This document shows, piece after piece, positions 26,020-37,036 of a DNA stretch of 57,595 nucleotides. The stretch spans positions 1-57,595 of the forward strand of contig CALWTD010000012.1 in the NCBI GenBank assembly GCA_944384395.1, in the 5' to 3' direction. The first letter of the stretch is position 1, and every line of letters starts with the position of its first letter. The notes below the pieces were generated by a model. That model saw only the letters and a list, made by a program, of their open reading frames with translations, was not told the DNA's origin and ran no database searches. A program made the position numbers and the translations under genes. Source of the stretch: an uncultured Clostridia bacterium. Lineage in GTDB: Bacteria > Bacillota > Clostridia > Christensenellales > UBA1242.

Positions 26020-26042
26020 AAAAACGACACACGAAGTGTGCC
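26020..26042 (-). terminator. Terminator after the amidase gene
   Basis: Minus strand GGCACAC-TTC-GTGTGTC followed by GTTTTTA, directly downstream of the amidase stop. Confidence 0.7.
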
Positions 26043-26076
26043 TTTTGTGTGCCATTTTTATTTTCGTTGTTTATGT

Positions 26077-26766
26077 TTACATCAAATAACTTACAACGCC
26101 ACACAAAATGCTGTAACAGACTTTTTTGCGGTAGGCGTCTGTATTTAAAAGTGTTTCTTCTTCTTGATTTGATATAAAGCCACACTCAACAATAACACTT
26201 GGAATTGATGTGCAGTTTAAAATGAAGTAATCTCCTTTTTGTGTTGTTTGTCGTGGTTTAACTAAGTTTTGCAAAAATTGTTTTTGTATTTGGTCGGCAA
26301 GAAGTTTTGAATTTTCGTTGTCTTGATTGTAAAAAACTTGTGCGCCACGACTTGAAGAAAGAGCAAAACTATTCATATGTATGCTTATAACCATATCCGG
26401 TTTTACACTTTCTATTATTTCTTTTCGTTTTTGCATATCGTCTTTTTTCTTGTTTGACGCAAAAGGGCTATATAGTCCATTTTCGTTTGTTCTGGTCATT
26501 GTTGTTTTAAAACCAAAATCTTTAAAATATTGCTGTAAAGTTTTTGCATAAACTAAATTGATTTCACTTTCTTTTGTTCCATTAAAGCCTTCACTCCCCC
26601 CATCTATGCCACCATGTCCTGCATCTATCACAACTCTGTATGTATATGTTTTTGATTGAGAATAAACAATAGCACCCGAAAGTAGTCCAGTACACAAACA
26701 TATTATAATGCCAATTGTGAGCAATAATTTTTTAAAATTTTTAATGGTAAAAAAAGGATATCTCAT
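26077..26766 (-). CDS. cwlD: N-acetylmuramoyl-L-alanine amidase, CwlD-like
   Basis: 229 residues. Signal-anchor helix about residues 14-34, then an Amidase_3 domain with zinc ligands in VIDAGHGG, KESEINL (Glu), ISIHMNS (His) and the late VECGFISN (catalytic Glu). It cleaves the amide between muramic acid and the stem peptide outside the membrane. Length and anchor match CwlD, which makes muramic-delta-lactam in spore cortex; without other spore genes here that specific role is inference. No Shine-Dalgarno sequence precedes the ATG; an A/T-rich -10-like stretch abuts it. Confidence 0.85.
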   Translation of the reverse strand: MRYPFFTIKNFKKLLLTIGIIICLCTGLLSGAIVYSQSKTYTYRVVIDAGHGGIDGGSEGFNGTKESEINLVYAKTLQQYFKDFGFKTTMTRTNENGLYSPFASNKKKDDMQKRKEIIESVKPDMVISIHMNSFALSSSRGAQVFYNQDNENSKLLADQIQKQFLQNLVKPRQTTQKGDYFILNCTSIPSVIVECGFISNQEEETLLNTDAYRKKVCYSILCGVVSYLM

Positions 26767-26880
26767 ACAAATATATATAATGCAAAATTTGTGTTTTATA
26801 TGACTTTGATAAAATTTATATGCTCTAAAGTTTTATAATTTTTTAATTTTTTGTTCACGCAGTTTTTTGACAATCTGTTA

Positions 26881-26915
26881 AAAAAATTAGGTCTTTTTTG
26901 ACCTAATTTTTTTAT
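26881..26915 (-). terminator. Terminator after the giant lipoprotein gene
   Basis: AAAATTAGGTC pairs with GACCTAATTTT around a T-rich loop, with a T run, 20-50 bp after the stop of the 3270-residue gene. Confidence 0.85.
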
Positions 26916-26937
26916 TGGTTTTTTAATACCCAACTTT

Positions 26938-29900
26938 TTACTCTACCCAACTTGCAACTTCGTTTTCCCATTCAAAGATTGGAAATTCGTTTTCATTGCT
27001 TAAATAGTAATTGCTCTCAGTTCCGTTAAGTCTGTCTCCTAGTGGTACTCTTGGGTATGAAGTTATATTAAATGAGTCTGTGCTTACTCCACCTATTGCA
27101 GATTGAGATTGTCCTTCGTTGTAGAAACATCTTGTATCAACTCCACCAGATGCCCATGTTATGTATGCAAATAGGTATACATTTCCTATTTGTATGCCTT
27201 GTGCACTTGAAGCATTAACTATGTTATAAACATATGAGCCTTTTATGTTTCCGTTATTTGAAAGTCCAACAAGACCAGCAATATAAACTTTATTTACGGA
27301 GCCAACAGGTGCACTTCTATAAATTACTGAATTTGTATAGGTGTAGCAATAGTTTACTGTTCCGTCATTTTGTCCTACAATTCCACCAAAGTAGAATGTT
27401 ACAGCACCTTGTGTTGAACCTTGTTGCGATTGCTTATTTATGCTGAGTGTTGTTGTTTGATTTTTAAGAACGCATGCTTCAACAGTTCCGTTTGCTCTAT
27501 TTGTCCCAACAATACCACCACTTGTTGAGATTGTTGTTTGAAGTGTTATGTTTCCATAGTTTGCACATTTTATAACCATTCCTTCATTTTCGCCAGCTAT
27601 TGAAGCAAAACTTGCTTTTATGCCAAGAACATCAGTGTTGTTTTTAAGTGAAACATTATAGTAGTTTACTGTGTTTTGAATTGTTCCCAAGTTTTGATAT
27701 GCAATGCCGTATAGGAATATGTCTTTATTTGATGTTATATCAATGTTTAATCCTTGCGACCCAAGAACAACATTTTGTACAGTACCTAAGTTTTTGTAAC
27801 TTAAAAGTGAAATTGTTGCACCAACTTTAAGTTGTCCTGTTAAATTTGCAAGTATTCTTAAGTTTTGAACTTTTGCACCACTTGCAATTTGTGAGAACAA
27901 TGCAACATATTGAATTGATTGATATGCTGAAATATTAGATAAATCATAATCCCAACTTAATGTTTTTTTGTTTCCGTCATAATTGCCAAGAAATTCAAAA
28001 TTTGTTCCTTGACCAAGTGGAGTAACATTATATATTGAAACAAGTTGTTTAAAGTTAAATTGCATATTTTCTTGACTTAATGTTACTGTTTGTTCTAAGT
28101 CATTTTCAATTAAAGTGTAACTGTTTAAGTATTCGTCTTTTTGCAATCTATATTTTATGTTGTTAAATTGTTCTTTTGTTTCTATTAAATATGGTTTTTC
28201 TTGTGTTCCGTTTGAACCTTCTTGTGTTACCTTAAACAAATCTATTAAAACCGTTGATCCAATGTCTTTATTTTCTGGTTCTAAAACTTGATCATAGTAA
28301 TATGTGTAATCAGAAGTTAAACTTCCTTCATTTTCACTATTTCTAACAACGATTGCCACTGAAACTTTATGCATTCCTTGTTCGATTGGTGTATAACGAT
28401 TTGTAAGATTGTCTTTTGTTGTATAGATATATGTTCTAAGAACATTTGGTTCTCCGTTTACATACACAACTTCGCCACTTTCATTTATTTCAATTATTTC
28501 ATCTTTAATTTTGAATGTATGGTCGTTTGATGTTCCTTCGGTTGACCAATAGAAGTATTTTTCTTCACTGTTATATCCAACACTCTCAACAGATTGTGGT
28601 TTTTGTATTTCTCTTACATCACACTCGCACGATGGGATATAACTTTGATTACCTAGTGGCAACACTTGAATTGTGTAATATAGAGTGTACTCATCACTTA
28701 TTGTTGATTGGAATAAAAGTGTGTTTATATACATTGTATCAACAATAATAGATTTTACAGTTGCGTCTTCACTAGTCCAGAAATCTACTTTGTATTTAAC
28801 TTGCAAATCTACATTTTGATTTCCGGTTGAAACATTGTATTTGTTCCAAATTATGTGCAAATCACTGCTTGGTTCGTCTTCCATATTTTCAATGTCTTCA
28901 GCTCTTAAATCTCTTAATACAATGTCATCTTCGCCAATTCCGTTTAATTGATATATGTTTGGTAAATTTTCGTTGTTTGGATTTACAAATGTAACATAGT
29001 TCGAATTTATAAATCCTTCAACACCATCTTTTGGAATTACCCTTATTTGAAGTTCAAAAGGATTTTCGTTTATAAGTTTATCTGTTACATTTGAATAGTA
29101 ACTATTCTCTTCTGTTATTACAATAAATTCTTTTGTTACTTCTTCATTTATTTTAAACTTCAATTCATATTGATAGTTGTCTTCTTCTAAACTGCCAACA
29201 TATTTCCATGTAAATTCGCCGTCTTTGAGAACTATGTTATAAACAACACCGCTTTCATCTTCGCCTTGAACATCACTATATTTTTGGAATTCATAACTAT
29301 CAGATTTAACGCTCATTAAATAGTATGCTGTTTCACCGTTATAATCATATGTACCAAGATTGTCGCTTGACTTAAAGAACGCTTGAATTGTTACTCTATA
29401 TTTTCCACTTGCAAGACCTAAGCAATCATATGAGCAAGTTCCGTCTGCGTTTGTAAAGTTGTTGTTTATTATTATTAAATCTTCATTAACAGGATTACCC
29501 TCGTCATCAATTTGGTTAAATGTAAGTTTATAGTAACTTATGTTTATATTATTATTTTTTGCTGTATCCCAATACAAAACACCTTTTTTTGCAACAACAT
29601 TTGAAACTTTGGTTATTGTTGTTCCATAAATATCGCTTCCTTTATTTGAACTAACAAATGCTTTTTGTTGTGTAGACAAATCAACATCGTTGCTTCCTAT
29701 TGCTTGGAATTTATACAACAAGTTTTGTTCAGTGAATGTTGATTCATACCATATATAATTATTTAAATCTGGTTGATTTATTATTGATATAGTATTGAAT
29801 AAATTGTTGTCTTTATTAACCAATACTTTATATGAAGAACTGTTTTCATCACTAGTCCATTTTATAAGACCATCTTCAACTATGCTAAGTGGTGTTGGAA

Positions 29901-32900
29901 GTTTTGAAACATTACCAACATTGCTATTTGGTCCAGAAATAATTGCATGAGTTGTTGTTGAGACTTTTAATCCTATTGCCTGTATATTTAATGTATATTC
30001 ATCTATTTTGTCATAACTTTGAAGTTCGGCACAATCCCATGTTGCATCTTTTAGTGTAAGTGTCTTTGTTTCTCCCACAACATTTCCGTTTTTTTCTGTG
30101 TATGTTACTTGATATCCACTTGCACTTTCTTGTGCGTTCCAATACACAACTCCATCTCTAACTCTTGCAGTTGTTGGATTGAGTATTGTAACATTTATTT
30201 TGTTTGATATTTTTCCATTTAAAACTTTATCATTATCACCTGCAACAAACACATAAACTGCTGTGTACGACGAATCTATTGTTCCATTTTCAACAAGGTT
30301 TGTAATGTTATAACTTGTACTTTTAGTTCTTCCAATTTCCACTCTTTTTGACACTGTTTTTCCGTCTTCTTCAACATTTTTATCTGCAAAAATTACATAT
30401 GTTGGTGTTTGCATGTTATATGTTGTTGGAATGTTTATTGCGTTCCAAGAAAGTACATATGAGTTGTTAGAATAAACAATAGAAATTTGTGGTGCATATG
30501 GTACATAAACTTCAATATTGTTTCCGTAATTTGAAGTTAAGTATTTTGTGCTATCGCCTTTTTGTCTAAGTGTTAAATTATACGCACCTGCTGGTAAATC
30601 TGCCCCCATATCTAAATATCCGTTGTTAAGTGTAGGCCAACCGTTGTATTGATATGTTTCTAAAAGTGCAAGAATCATTTCTTTTTGATCAGATGGAATT
30701 AAAATATTATCTTGTATATCACTTTTTAGTTCATCTGTTACAAAACAATATTTAATCGCATAATCTTCATAACTAAATTCTGCCATACTTGTTTTGCTTG
30801 TAAATTTCATACTTATTTTTGTAGAAATCATAGTTGACAATGTTGCAGTAAAAGGACTTTCAACTGCACCACTTGTAACTAGTGGTAAAAGTGACCAAAT
30901 GTCATTAAGTTCCCATCTAAATGCACCTTCTTTAATCATAAACGAATCTGGCGAATGAAGTTTAACAACCTGTAATATTTCATCATTTTCGCCTTTATAA
31001 GTTCCAACAGAACTTGCTATATATTGCGATGATGTTGAAACTGCCCTAACTTTATACGAAGAATATGTTGTGTTTGAACTGTTTGACAAATCAACATAAT
31101 ATGAGTTTGATGTTATTGGAAGTCCACTATTTTGAAGTTCATCTCCAAGATACAATAAATATCCTGTTGCTCCTTCTATTTTATCCCAAGTAAGTTCCCC
31201 ATTTAAAACTTTTGGATTTGGACTATTGAGTTTTGAAAAATACAATGTTTCACTATATTTTGAATTTAGAAGATAACTTCCATCACTATCACTAGTGCTT
31301 GTTCCGGCAACTGCTACTTTTATTTGATATTGTCCTGCTTGTAAATTGCCATCACCGTCTAAAACAAATTCAGTGTTATTAGTACTAAACATTTCGCCAT
31401 TATAGTTTACATTATATCCATTTGTTGCATTTATATCTGCACTCCAAACAAGTTGAGAAATTGTGTAATCATATTTTACAGGATTTGTTGATGTTTGTTT
31501 TAAAACAATGTTCAATGTTCCAGTTGTGTTATTTGATAAAATTTTAACATATAACTCACCTGTTGAATCAGAGTATATTACATTTTCTTCGGTTGAAGTT
31601 GCTCTCACTGAAATTGCATATTTTTGATTTTCTTTAAACATATTATACATTTCTTGTGAATAGAAAATTGCATATTCTGTTTGTTCGCTATACTCTTGTG
31701 CAAGTTCATAGTAATTTGTTCCATAAACAACTTGATAACCAAGCGCACCATCTACTTTTGTAAAAGCAATATATCCTTCAACAACTTTAAAGTTCGTTGG
31801 CTTTTCTAGTTTTTTACAACTGTAATCTTTTCTAGTTCCATCATTATTTAAAATATATAAAGAATCTAACACAACATCATTTTTAACAAGTGTGGTATTA
31901 ACGTTTCCAACTGCTTTTATATTTAAAACAAACTCTCCATGTCTGCCGTTTAATGTTTCAGTTCTTTTGTGTGAAGTACCATCAACATAACCCGTTAGAA
32001 TTTCTGTGCTATTTACATCTATTGCATAATCATATGCACCATCTACTTTATCCCACGAAAGCGCACCATCTACTGTTTTAAAGTTTGTTACTGAATTTAG
32101 TTTTGTTCCAGAAATAGAAACTTTTGCACTGTCGATATAGTTTATACTTCCACCAATAAGTCCTTGTGCATAAAGCGACATTGTAAAGTTTTTTGGAATT
32201 TGTTTATAGATATCATCTATAAGTGCAAGTTCAATAAATTGTCCCGAAACATTAAAATCTTTTGTTTCGCAATCTGTATCCAAAATATTTAAAACATACT
32301 TAGAGGCATTTGAAACAACATTTCCACGTACATAAATTGTACTATCTACACTATCTTGTTTTCTTATAAAACCAACATTGTTTATTTCTGCTAGTTTAAT
32401 TACACTTGTTGATAATGTATCACTTTTAATATAGTTTTGTTCATCAATTTGTCTTTGAACTTTTATTGAATATGTTTTTTCAACATTTGTTGGTACTTTT
32501 TCGTTTGTATCTTGATAATACCAATCTTCAAATAAATATTCCTCGCCATATGACAACTCAATTTCTTTAACAACTCTATTGTCTGTGCTTATCGTTATTA
32601 AATATGTGCTAATATTATCAACACCTTCTATTTCTGTTTGTCCTGCAACGAGTTTGTTTGTTGAAAGTGTGATTTCTGCTTCAACAGGTTTTGTAACAAC
32701 AAAATTTTCGCTCATTTTACTTGAAAATGTTTTATTGTCGTCCCTACCATTTCCACCAATAGAATATATATTGATTGTTATTTGTCCACTAAATGCACTA
32801 GCGAATAAATACTCTTTTAAATTTACACTTGTTGACAAACTTTCAATTTCGCCTTTTACCATGTCATTTGCATAATATGAAATGCCATATTTTAATGCAC

Positions 32901-35900
32901 CTGTTACACCTGTAAATGTCAAAAGTGCATCTTGTGTAATGTTGATATTTGATACAGTGGCTAATCTTGTGTATGGAACTGAACCCCTTCCATTAGAGTC
33001 TATGCAGTTATTTGTTCCTTGAACTTTAACCACTGCATAATATTCACCTTTTTCCAGCATATCATTTGATAAAACATAGTTATTTGTTCCGGATGAGTAC
33101 AATGTTGTTAAATATTCGCCGTTTTTATAAATATCTACAACAAATTGTTTTACACTCAAATCTTCAAAAGAGTATTGCCAAGATATTTTTATTTCTTGTT
33201 GATTTTGTTGCGTTGATTCAAATGTGATATTTTCAACTTCACTCAAAACAATAATTTGTGAAGTTGTTGAAAAGTATGAAGACAAAAGCGTTTCAACATT
33301 TTTTAAAGCAATAACTTCTCCAATTTGTGCTGAAACAGAGACTGTAATATTTTTTGAATTTAAGCTATTTATGATTTGTTTTATATTTTGGTTTTGTGTG
33401 CTTATGCTGTTTTCACCACTCACTGTATAGTATAGGTTTTGTTCGCCGTTTGAAAATTTAAGTTTGTAATTTGTAACTTGTGCTATATTATCCCAAGTTA
33501 TTGTATTATCCATTATTGTTGGATTTGTGAGTGTTTGAATTCTATTAAACTTAAATGTACTTACATCGCTTGAAAGAAAATAATATTTGCCTTCGGTGTA
33601 AGTTTTTGCAACAAGTCCAACTTGTATTTCAAATTTACCAAAATAACTAGAAAGGTTTGTTAAATCTTGGATGTCATCTTTTGTTATTGATATTTTTTCT
33701 AGTTGAGCAAGCGTTCCGTCAGGCAGGTCGTTTGTTGTGTAATTTGTTTCAACAATGATATTTTCATCTTCGTCTATTTTTACGCTTTCAACACTTTGCA
33801 ATCTCTCAACATACACTTCTACAAATTCACTAGTTAAATATCCTTGTTTTGAAACTTTTAATTTTAATGTGTACTTTCCTGCATCGTTAACATATGAAGT
33901 TATATCTTGCGATGTTTGTTCTCCACTATAAACTTGTTCGTCATTTAACATAAGTTCATAATTTACACCACTTATCAAACTTGCAGTCCAATTTGCGATA
34001 ACTTTTCCATCTTGTTCAACAACACTTAAAATTGCATCGCTTTCAATTTTATGAACTAATGTTTGTTCGCTATTTTGTGATGTAAAATATATATTCTTTC
34101 CGTCTTGTAAATTTATGTTTGCACCAACATACAAATAACACACTTTTATTGCAAAATCTTGTTTTGTGTCAATACCGCTAAATTTTTCATCAAATACATC
34201 AATTTGATTTTCGCTCACTTGAATTTGTTTTACAATTTCTCCTTGCGAAATTGTGAGCAAATATGTAAAGTTTTCTTGTGTTGTTTCTTGCCACGAAATC
34301 AATGTTTCGTCAAGTGTTGGAGAAGCCGGAGCAGTCAATCTTTCAATATTAAATTGACTTATCTCACTATCCAAATAATAATGATTGTCTATTTTTTGTT
34401 TTGTTGCATTAAATTTTGCTTTAACTGTATATGTTGTACTATTGTCTAGAGTTTCTGTATTTTCGTCATTTATAAGAAGTGTTGCTCTATTTTCGTCAAG
34501 CATTTGACCGTTTGGATAATCTAAAATTGTTAATACACCATCGGTTGATAAATTAAATTGCTGTGGTGCACTTAATTTTGTTATTGTGATACTGTTCACA
34601 TTTGAATCAAATATAAGTTCGTTATCTGCATTTAATGCTTTTACGCTTACCACATAATCGCCTGATTGTGTGAGTTTTTGTGTTAGGTCTATTGTTATTG
34701 TTTCTTGTGAATTGTCAAAAACTAGTGGTTGTGAATTTATTGTAATTTCGTAATTATTTGCATAATTCACTTTAGTTATTGTCAGTATTTTTGTTTCAAC
34801 ATCAAAACTCATCGTTGGAGTATCTAGCAAAAGTTCAATTTCAAAATCCACTTGTGCATAATTTAAACTATCTAAATATAAAACTCCACCACTAATTGCC
34901 CCAACTGCTTTTACAAAGAAACTATATTTTCCAAATTCAAAATTATCAATTGATATTAAAGTTGACGATGTTGTGTTTTCTTGAAACATCTCATTGTTTT
35001 TGGTTATGTAATATTTATATCCATTTGCAGTAGGTATTGCGTCCCAACTAATTGATTTAGGTCCATCTTCTTCGGTTAAAATAGCAACAACATCTTCTTG
35101 TCTTACCACACTTATAATTGTTTTGCTTGGCAAAATAAATGTGTCAGATGAAGTTGATGTTGAACTTGATGCAGTTATCACAACTTGATATGCACCACTA
35201 CTACTAAAAATATTATTTACATCGCCATAAGAACCATCACCTTGTTTTACAAGTGTTTTTTCTAAATTATCTTTTATGTACGAAAGAGAATATGTATCTG
35301 CATTTTCAACTTCGTTAAATGTTATAAAATATTTATTATCAACTACGCTTTGACTAATCGAAGAAGTGTCAATTCTTGATAATTGCAACAGTGTTATTGT
35401 GTTTGAAACATCTGCATTTATTTCTTTATTGTTTTGTGCATAAACATAGGCATTAACCGTATAAGCACCAATATCTGTTTTATCAAACACATAAGAACCA
35501 TTTACAAGTTCAATTTTTTCAACACTATTTTTATATGTTATTTCAAGTTCAATCTTTTTTCCGTCATAGTTTGAAACCGATAATGTTTTTGTTAACGGAT
35601 TAAATGACAAAGTTGCTTTTTCAAGTTTTATAACGTCAGTTAAAACACTTACATTTTCACTAGACAAATATTCTTCGCTGTCGCTTACTGCTTGAATTTG
35701 TATTGTATTGTATGTTCCAGCAGTAATTCCTGTTAATGAATAGCTGCCACCACTTACAACTTCTTTTGAAACAACATTATTTACATCTGTTCTAATAATT
35801 TCATAATGAAAATTGCCTTTTTGTGAATTATCCCATGTGATGACACCATCGTCAATACTTAAAGCAGGAGCATAAAGCCTTGTCCAAACTTTTTTATCAC

Positions 35901-36750
35901 TCTCACTTGAAGCAACAATGTCGTTGCCACTTATTTTTGATGTCTGACTTATAACCGACACTTCAAAAGTTTCTTGCTTTGATATATTTGAAGTTGTTAA
36001 GTCAACCACCATTTCATTTTCTTGTGTTGGTTCAGATAATACACCATTTATATTAACAACAAAAGTCGCAATATCTTCACTTGCTTCCCAACTAAGTGTT
36101 TTTGTTTCGTCATTGTAACTTAAATTATATGGCTTGTCTAGTTTTGTTAAAACAATACTTTCGCTATAATCTGAACCCTGATAAACTATTGTTTGATTTG
36201 ATACAAACGAGTTGCATTTTACTCTTATTTCATAAACGCCACTTTCTTGAAGTTGATATTTATTGTCGCCAATTACAATTTCTTCTTTTGTTGTATCGTT
36301 TGATTTAATTTCAACTGTGTATGAATTTACTTGTTGAATATCATTGCCTATTTTAACTAGCACATGGTTCCAAGTAATAAAACCGTTTTGTTTATCGTAC
36401 ATAAGCCCCAAAGGTGCGTCGCAAACTATTGCTTCACCGTTTACTTTAATTTCAAGAATTGCTCTTTTATTTTCATATAACGCTTGCACAATAGTTGTTC
36501 CTTGCCCCACTGCTGTTGCTTGTCCATCAGTTAAAGAGATAACAGAACTATCCAGCGATTTTAGTGTAACTTCTTTTGCGTTTACACCTTCAACTTCTAA
36601 TTTTGAATACACATCAAGTTCATCTCCAATGTTCATTTCAATATAATCAGTATCAAAACTTATGCGTGCGTTGTTTTGGTTACAAGCGCCAAGCACTGAA
36701 ACTGAAAATACACAAAACAACACCAATATGTACGGAACAAATTTTTTCAT
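26938..36750 (-). CDS. Giant surface lipoprotein with Big_2, many FN3-like modules and a GLUG-like C-terminus
   Basis: About 3270 residues; the frame opens with a TTG at 36762, but GGAGA and the ATG at 36750 give MKKFVPYILV. Lipobox VLGAC anchors it outside the membrane. N-terminal region (about 30-110) is Big_2-like (SLDSSVISLTDGQATAVGQG). Most of the length is a long run of ~80-100-residue modules with the pattern 'xxNGxLxWDxVxGAxxYxVxV', as in fibronectin-III-like domains of adhesins. The last ~350 residues start GTQEKPYLIETKEQFNNI and include GGIVGTNRANGTV, GGIVGQNDGTVNY and AGLVGLSNNGNI, GLUG-like beta-helix repeats. No LPXTG sorting signal. Likely an adhesin or polymer-binding surface fibre; alternative is a matrix scaffold. 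Single gene with its own terminator. Confidence 0.88.
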   Translation of the reverse strand: MKKFVPYILVLFCVFSVSVLGACNQNNARISFDTDYIEMNIGDELDVYSKLEVEGVNAKEVTLKSLDSSVISLTDGQATAVGQGTTIVQALYENKRAILEIKVNGEAIVCDAPLGLMYDKQNGFITWNHVLVKIGNDIQQVNSYTVEIKSNDTTKEEIVIGDNKYQLQESGVYEIRVKCNSFVSNQTIVYQGSDYSESIVLTKLDKPYNLSYNDETKTLSWEASEDIATFVVNINGVLSEPTQENEMVVDLTTSNISKQETFEVSVISQTSKISGNDIVASSESDKKVWTRLYAPALSIDDGVITWDNSQKGNFHYEIIRTDVNNVVSKEVVSGGSYSLTGITAGTYNTIQIQAVSDSEEYLSSENVSVLTDVIKLEKATLSFNPLTKTLSVSNYDGKKIELEITYKNSVEKIELVNGSYVFDKTDIGAYTVNAYVYAQNNKEINADVSNTITLLQLSRIDTSSISQSVVDNKYFITFNEVENADTYSLSYIKDNLEKTLVKQGDGSYGDVNNIFSSSGAYQVVITASSSTSTSSDTFILPSKTIISVVRQEDVVAILTEEDGPKSISWDAIPTANGYKYYITKNNEMFQENTTSSTLISIDNFEFGKYSFFVKAVGAISGGVLYLDSLNYAQVDFEIELLLDTPTMSFDVETKILTITKVNYANNYEITINSQPLVFDNSQETITIDLTQKLTQSGDYVVSVKALNADNELIFDSNVNSITITKLSAPQQFNLSTDGVLTILDYPNGQMLDENRATLLINDENTETLDNSTTYTVKAKFNATKQKIDNHYYLDSEISQFNIERLTAPASPTLDETLISWQETTQENFTYLLTISQGEIVKQIQVSENQIDVFDEKFSGIDTKQDFAIKVCYLYVGANINLQDGKNIYFTSQNSEQTLVHKIESDAILSVVEQDGKVIANWTASLISGVNYELMLNDEQVYSGEQTSQDITSYVNDAGKYTLKLKVSKQGYLTSEFVEVYVERLQSVESVKIDEDENIIVETNYTTNDLPDGTLAQLEKISITKDDIQDLTNLSSYFGKFEIQVGLVAKTYTEGKYYFLSSDVSTFKFNRIQTLTNPTIMDNTITWDNIAQVTNYKLKFSNGEQNLYYTVSGENSISTQNQNIKQIINSLNSKNITVSVSAQIGEVIALKNVETLLSSYFSTTSQIIVLSEVENITFESTQQNQQEIKISWQYSFEDLSVKQFVVDIYKNGEYLTTLYSSGTNNYVLSNDMLEKGEYYAVVKVQGTNNCIDSNGRGSVPYTRLATVSNINITQDALLTFTGVTGALKYGISYYANDMVKGEIESLSTSVNLKEYLFASAFSGQITINIYSIGGNGRDDNKTFSSKMSENFVVTKPVEAEITLSTNKLVAGQTEIEGVDNISTYLITISTDNRVVKEIELSYGEEYLFEDWYYQDTNEKVPTNVEKTYSIKVQRQIDEQNYIKSDTLSTSVIKLAEINNVGFIRKQDSVDSTIYVRGNVVSNASKYVLNILDTDCETKDFNVSGQFIELALIDDIYKQIPKNFTMSLYAQGLIGGSINYIDSAKVSISGTKLNSVTNFKTVDGALSWDKVDGAYDYAIDVNSTEILTGYVDGTSHKRTETLNGRHGEFVLNIKAVGNVNTTLVKNDVVLDSLYILNNDGTRKDYSCKKLEKPTNFKVVEGYIAFTKVDGALGYQVVYGTNYYELAQEYSEQTEYAIFYSQEMYNMFKENQKYAISVRATSTEENVIYSDSTGELYVKILSNNTTGTLNIVLKQTSTNPVKYDYTISQLVWSADINATNGYNVNYNGEMFSTNNTEFVLDGDGNLQAGQYQIKVAVAGTSTSDSDGSYLLNSKYSETLYFSKLNSPNPKVLNGELTWDKIEGATGYLLYLGDELQNSGLPITSNSYYVDLSNSSNTTYSSYKVRAVSTSSQYIASSVGTYKGENDEILQVVKLHSPDSFMIKEGAFRWELNDIWSLLPLVTSGAVESPFTATLSTMISTKISMKFTSKTSMAEFSYEDYAIKYCFVTDELKSDIQDNILIPSDQKEMILALLETYQYNGWPTLNNGYLDMGADLPAGAYNLTLRQKGDSTKYLTSNYGNNIEVYVPYAPQISIVYSNNSYVLSWNAINIPTTYNMQTPTYVIFADKNVEEDGKTVSKRVEIGRTKSTSYNITNLVENGTIDSSYTAVYVFVAGDNDKVLNGKISNKINVTILNPTTARVRDGVVYWNAQESASGYQVTYTEKNGNVVGETKTLTLKDATWDCAELQSYDKIDEYTLNIQAIGLKVSTTTHAIISGPNSNVGNVSKLPTPLSIVEDGLIKWTSDENSSSYKVLVNKDNNLFNTISIINQPDLNNYIWYESTFTEQNLLYKFQAIGSNDVDLSTQQKAFVSSNKGSDIYGTTITKVSNVVAKKGVLYWDTAKNNNINISYYKLTFNQIDDEGNPVNEDLIIINNNFTNADGTCSYDCLGLASGKYRVTIQAFFKSSDNLGTYDYNGETAYYLMSVKSDSYEFQKYSDVQGEDESGVVYNIVLKDGEFTWKYVGSLEEDNYQYELKFKINEEVTKEFIVITEENSYYSNVTDKLINENPFELQIRVIPKDGVEGFINSNYVTFVNPNNENLPNIYQLNGIGEDDIVLRDLRAEDIENMEDEPSSDLHIIWNKYNVSTGNQNVDLQVKYKVDFWTSEDATVKSIIVDTMYINTLLFQSTISDEYTLYYTIQVLPLGNQSYIPSCECDVREIQKPQSVESVGYNSEEKYFYWSTEGTSNDHTFKIKDEIIEINESGEVVYVNGEPNVLRTYIYTTKDNLTNRYTPIEQGMHKVSVAIVVRNSENEGSLTSDYTYYYDQVLEPENKDIGSTVLIDLFKVTQEGSNGTQEKPYLIETKEQFNNIKYRLQKDEYLNSYTLIENDLEQTVTLSQENMQFNFKQLVSIYNVTPLGQGTNFEFLGNYDGNKKTLSWDYDLSNISAYQSIQYVALFSQIASGAKVQNLRILANLTGQLKVGATISLLSYKNLGTVQNVVLGSQGLNIDITSNKDIFLYGIAYQNLGTIQNTVNYYNVSLKNNTDVLGIKASFASIAGENEGMVIKCANYGNITLQTTISTSGGIVGTNRANGTVEACVLKNQTTTLSINKQSQQGSTQGAVTFYFGGIVGQNDGTVNYCYTYTNSVIYRSAPVGSVNKVYIAGLVGLSNNGNIKGSYVYNIVNASSAQGIQIGNVYLFAYITWASGGVDTRCFYNEGQSQSAIGGVSTDSFNITSYPRVPLGDRLNGTESNYYLSNENEFPIFEWENEVASWVE

Positions 36751-37036
36751 ACTATTCTCCAAATAATAAATTACACAATTTCTAGTATCTTTTGATATAT
36801 TCTAACACTATTTAAGGTTTTTTATCAAACGAAATATAATAATATTCTACAAAATATTTATTTACAATAAATATATTTTTAATTTTTTCAATAAAAAAAC
36901 AATATTATTTTTTGCTATTTTTATAAAAATAAAAATTTTAATTATAAATAAAATAAAAAAAATGTTCAAAATATTGAACATTAAATAATTAAAATTAAAT
37001 AAATTTAATTGTAAAAATCGATAAGTATTGATATTT

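Noticed and set aside
25814..26076. T-box leader upstream of ileS
   Set aside because: No T-box sequence (GGTGG-type) or antiterminator hairpin; only a promoter and short hairpins.
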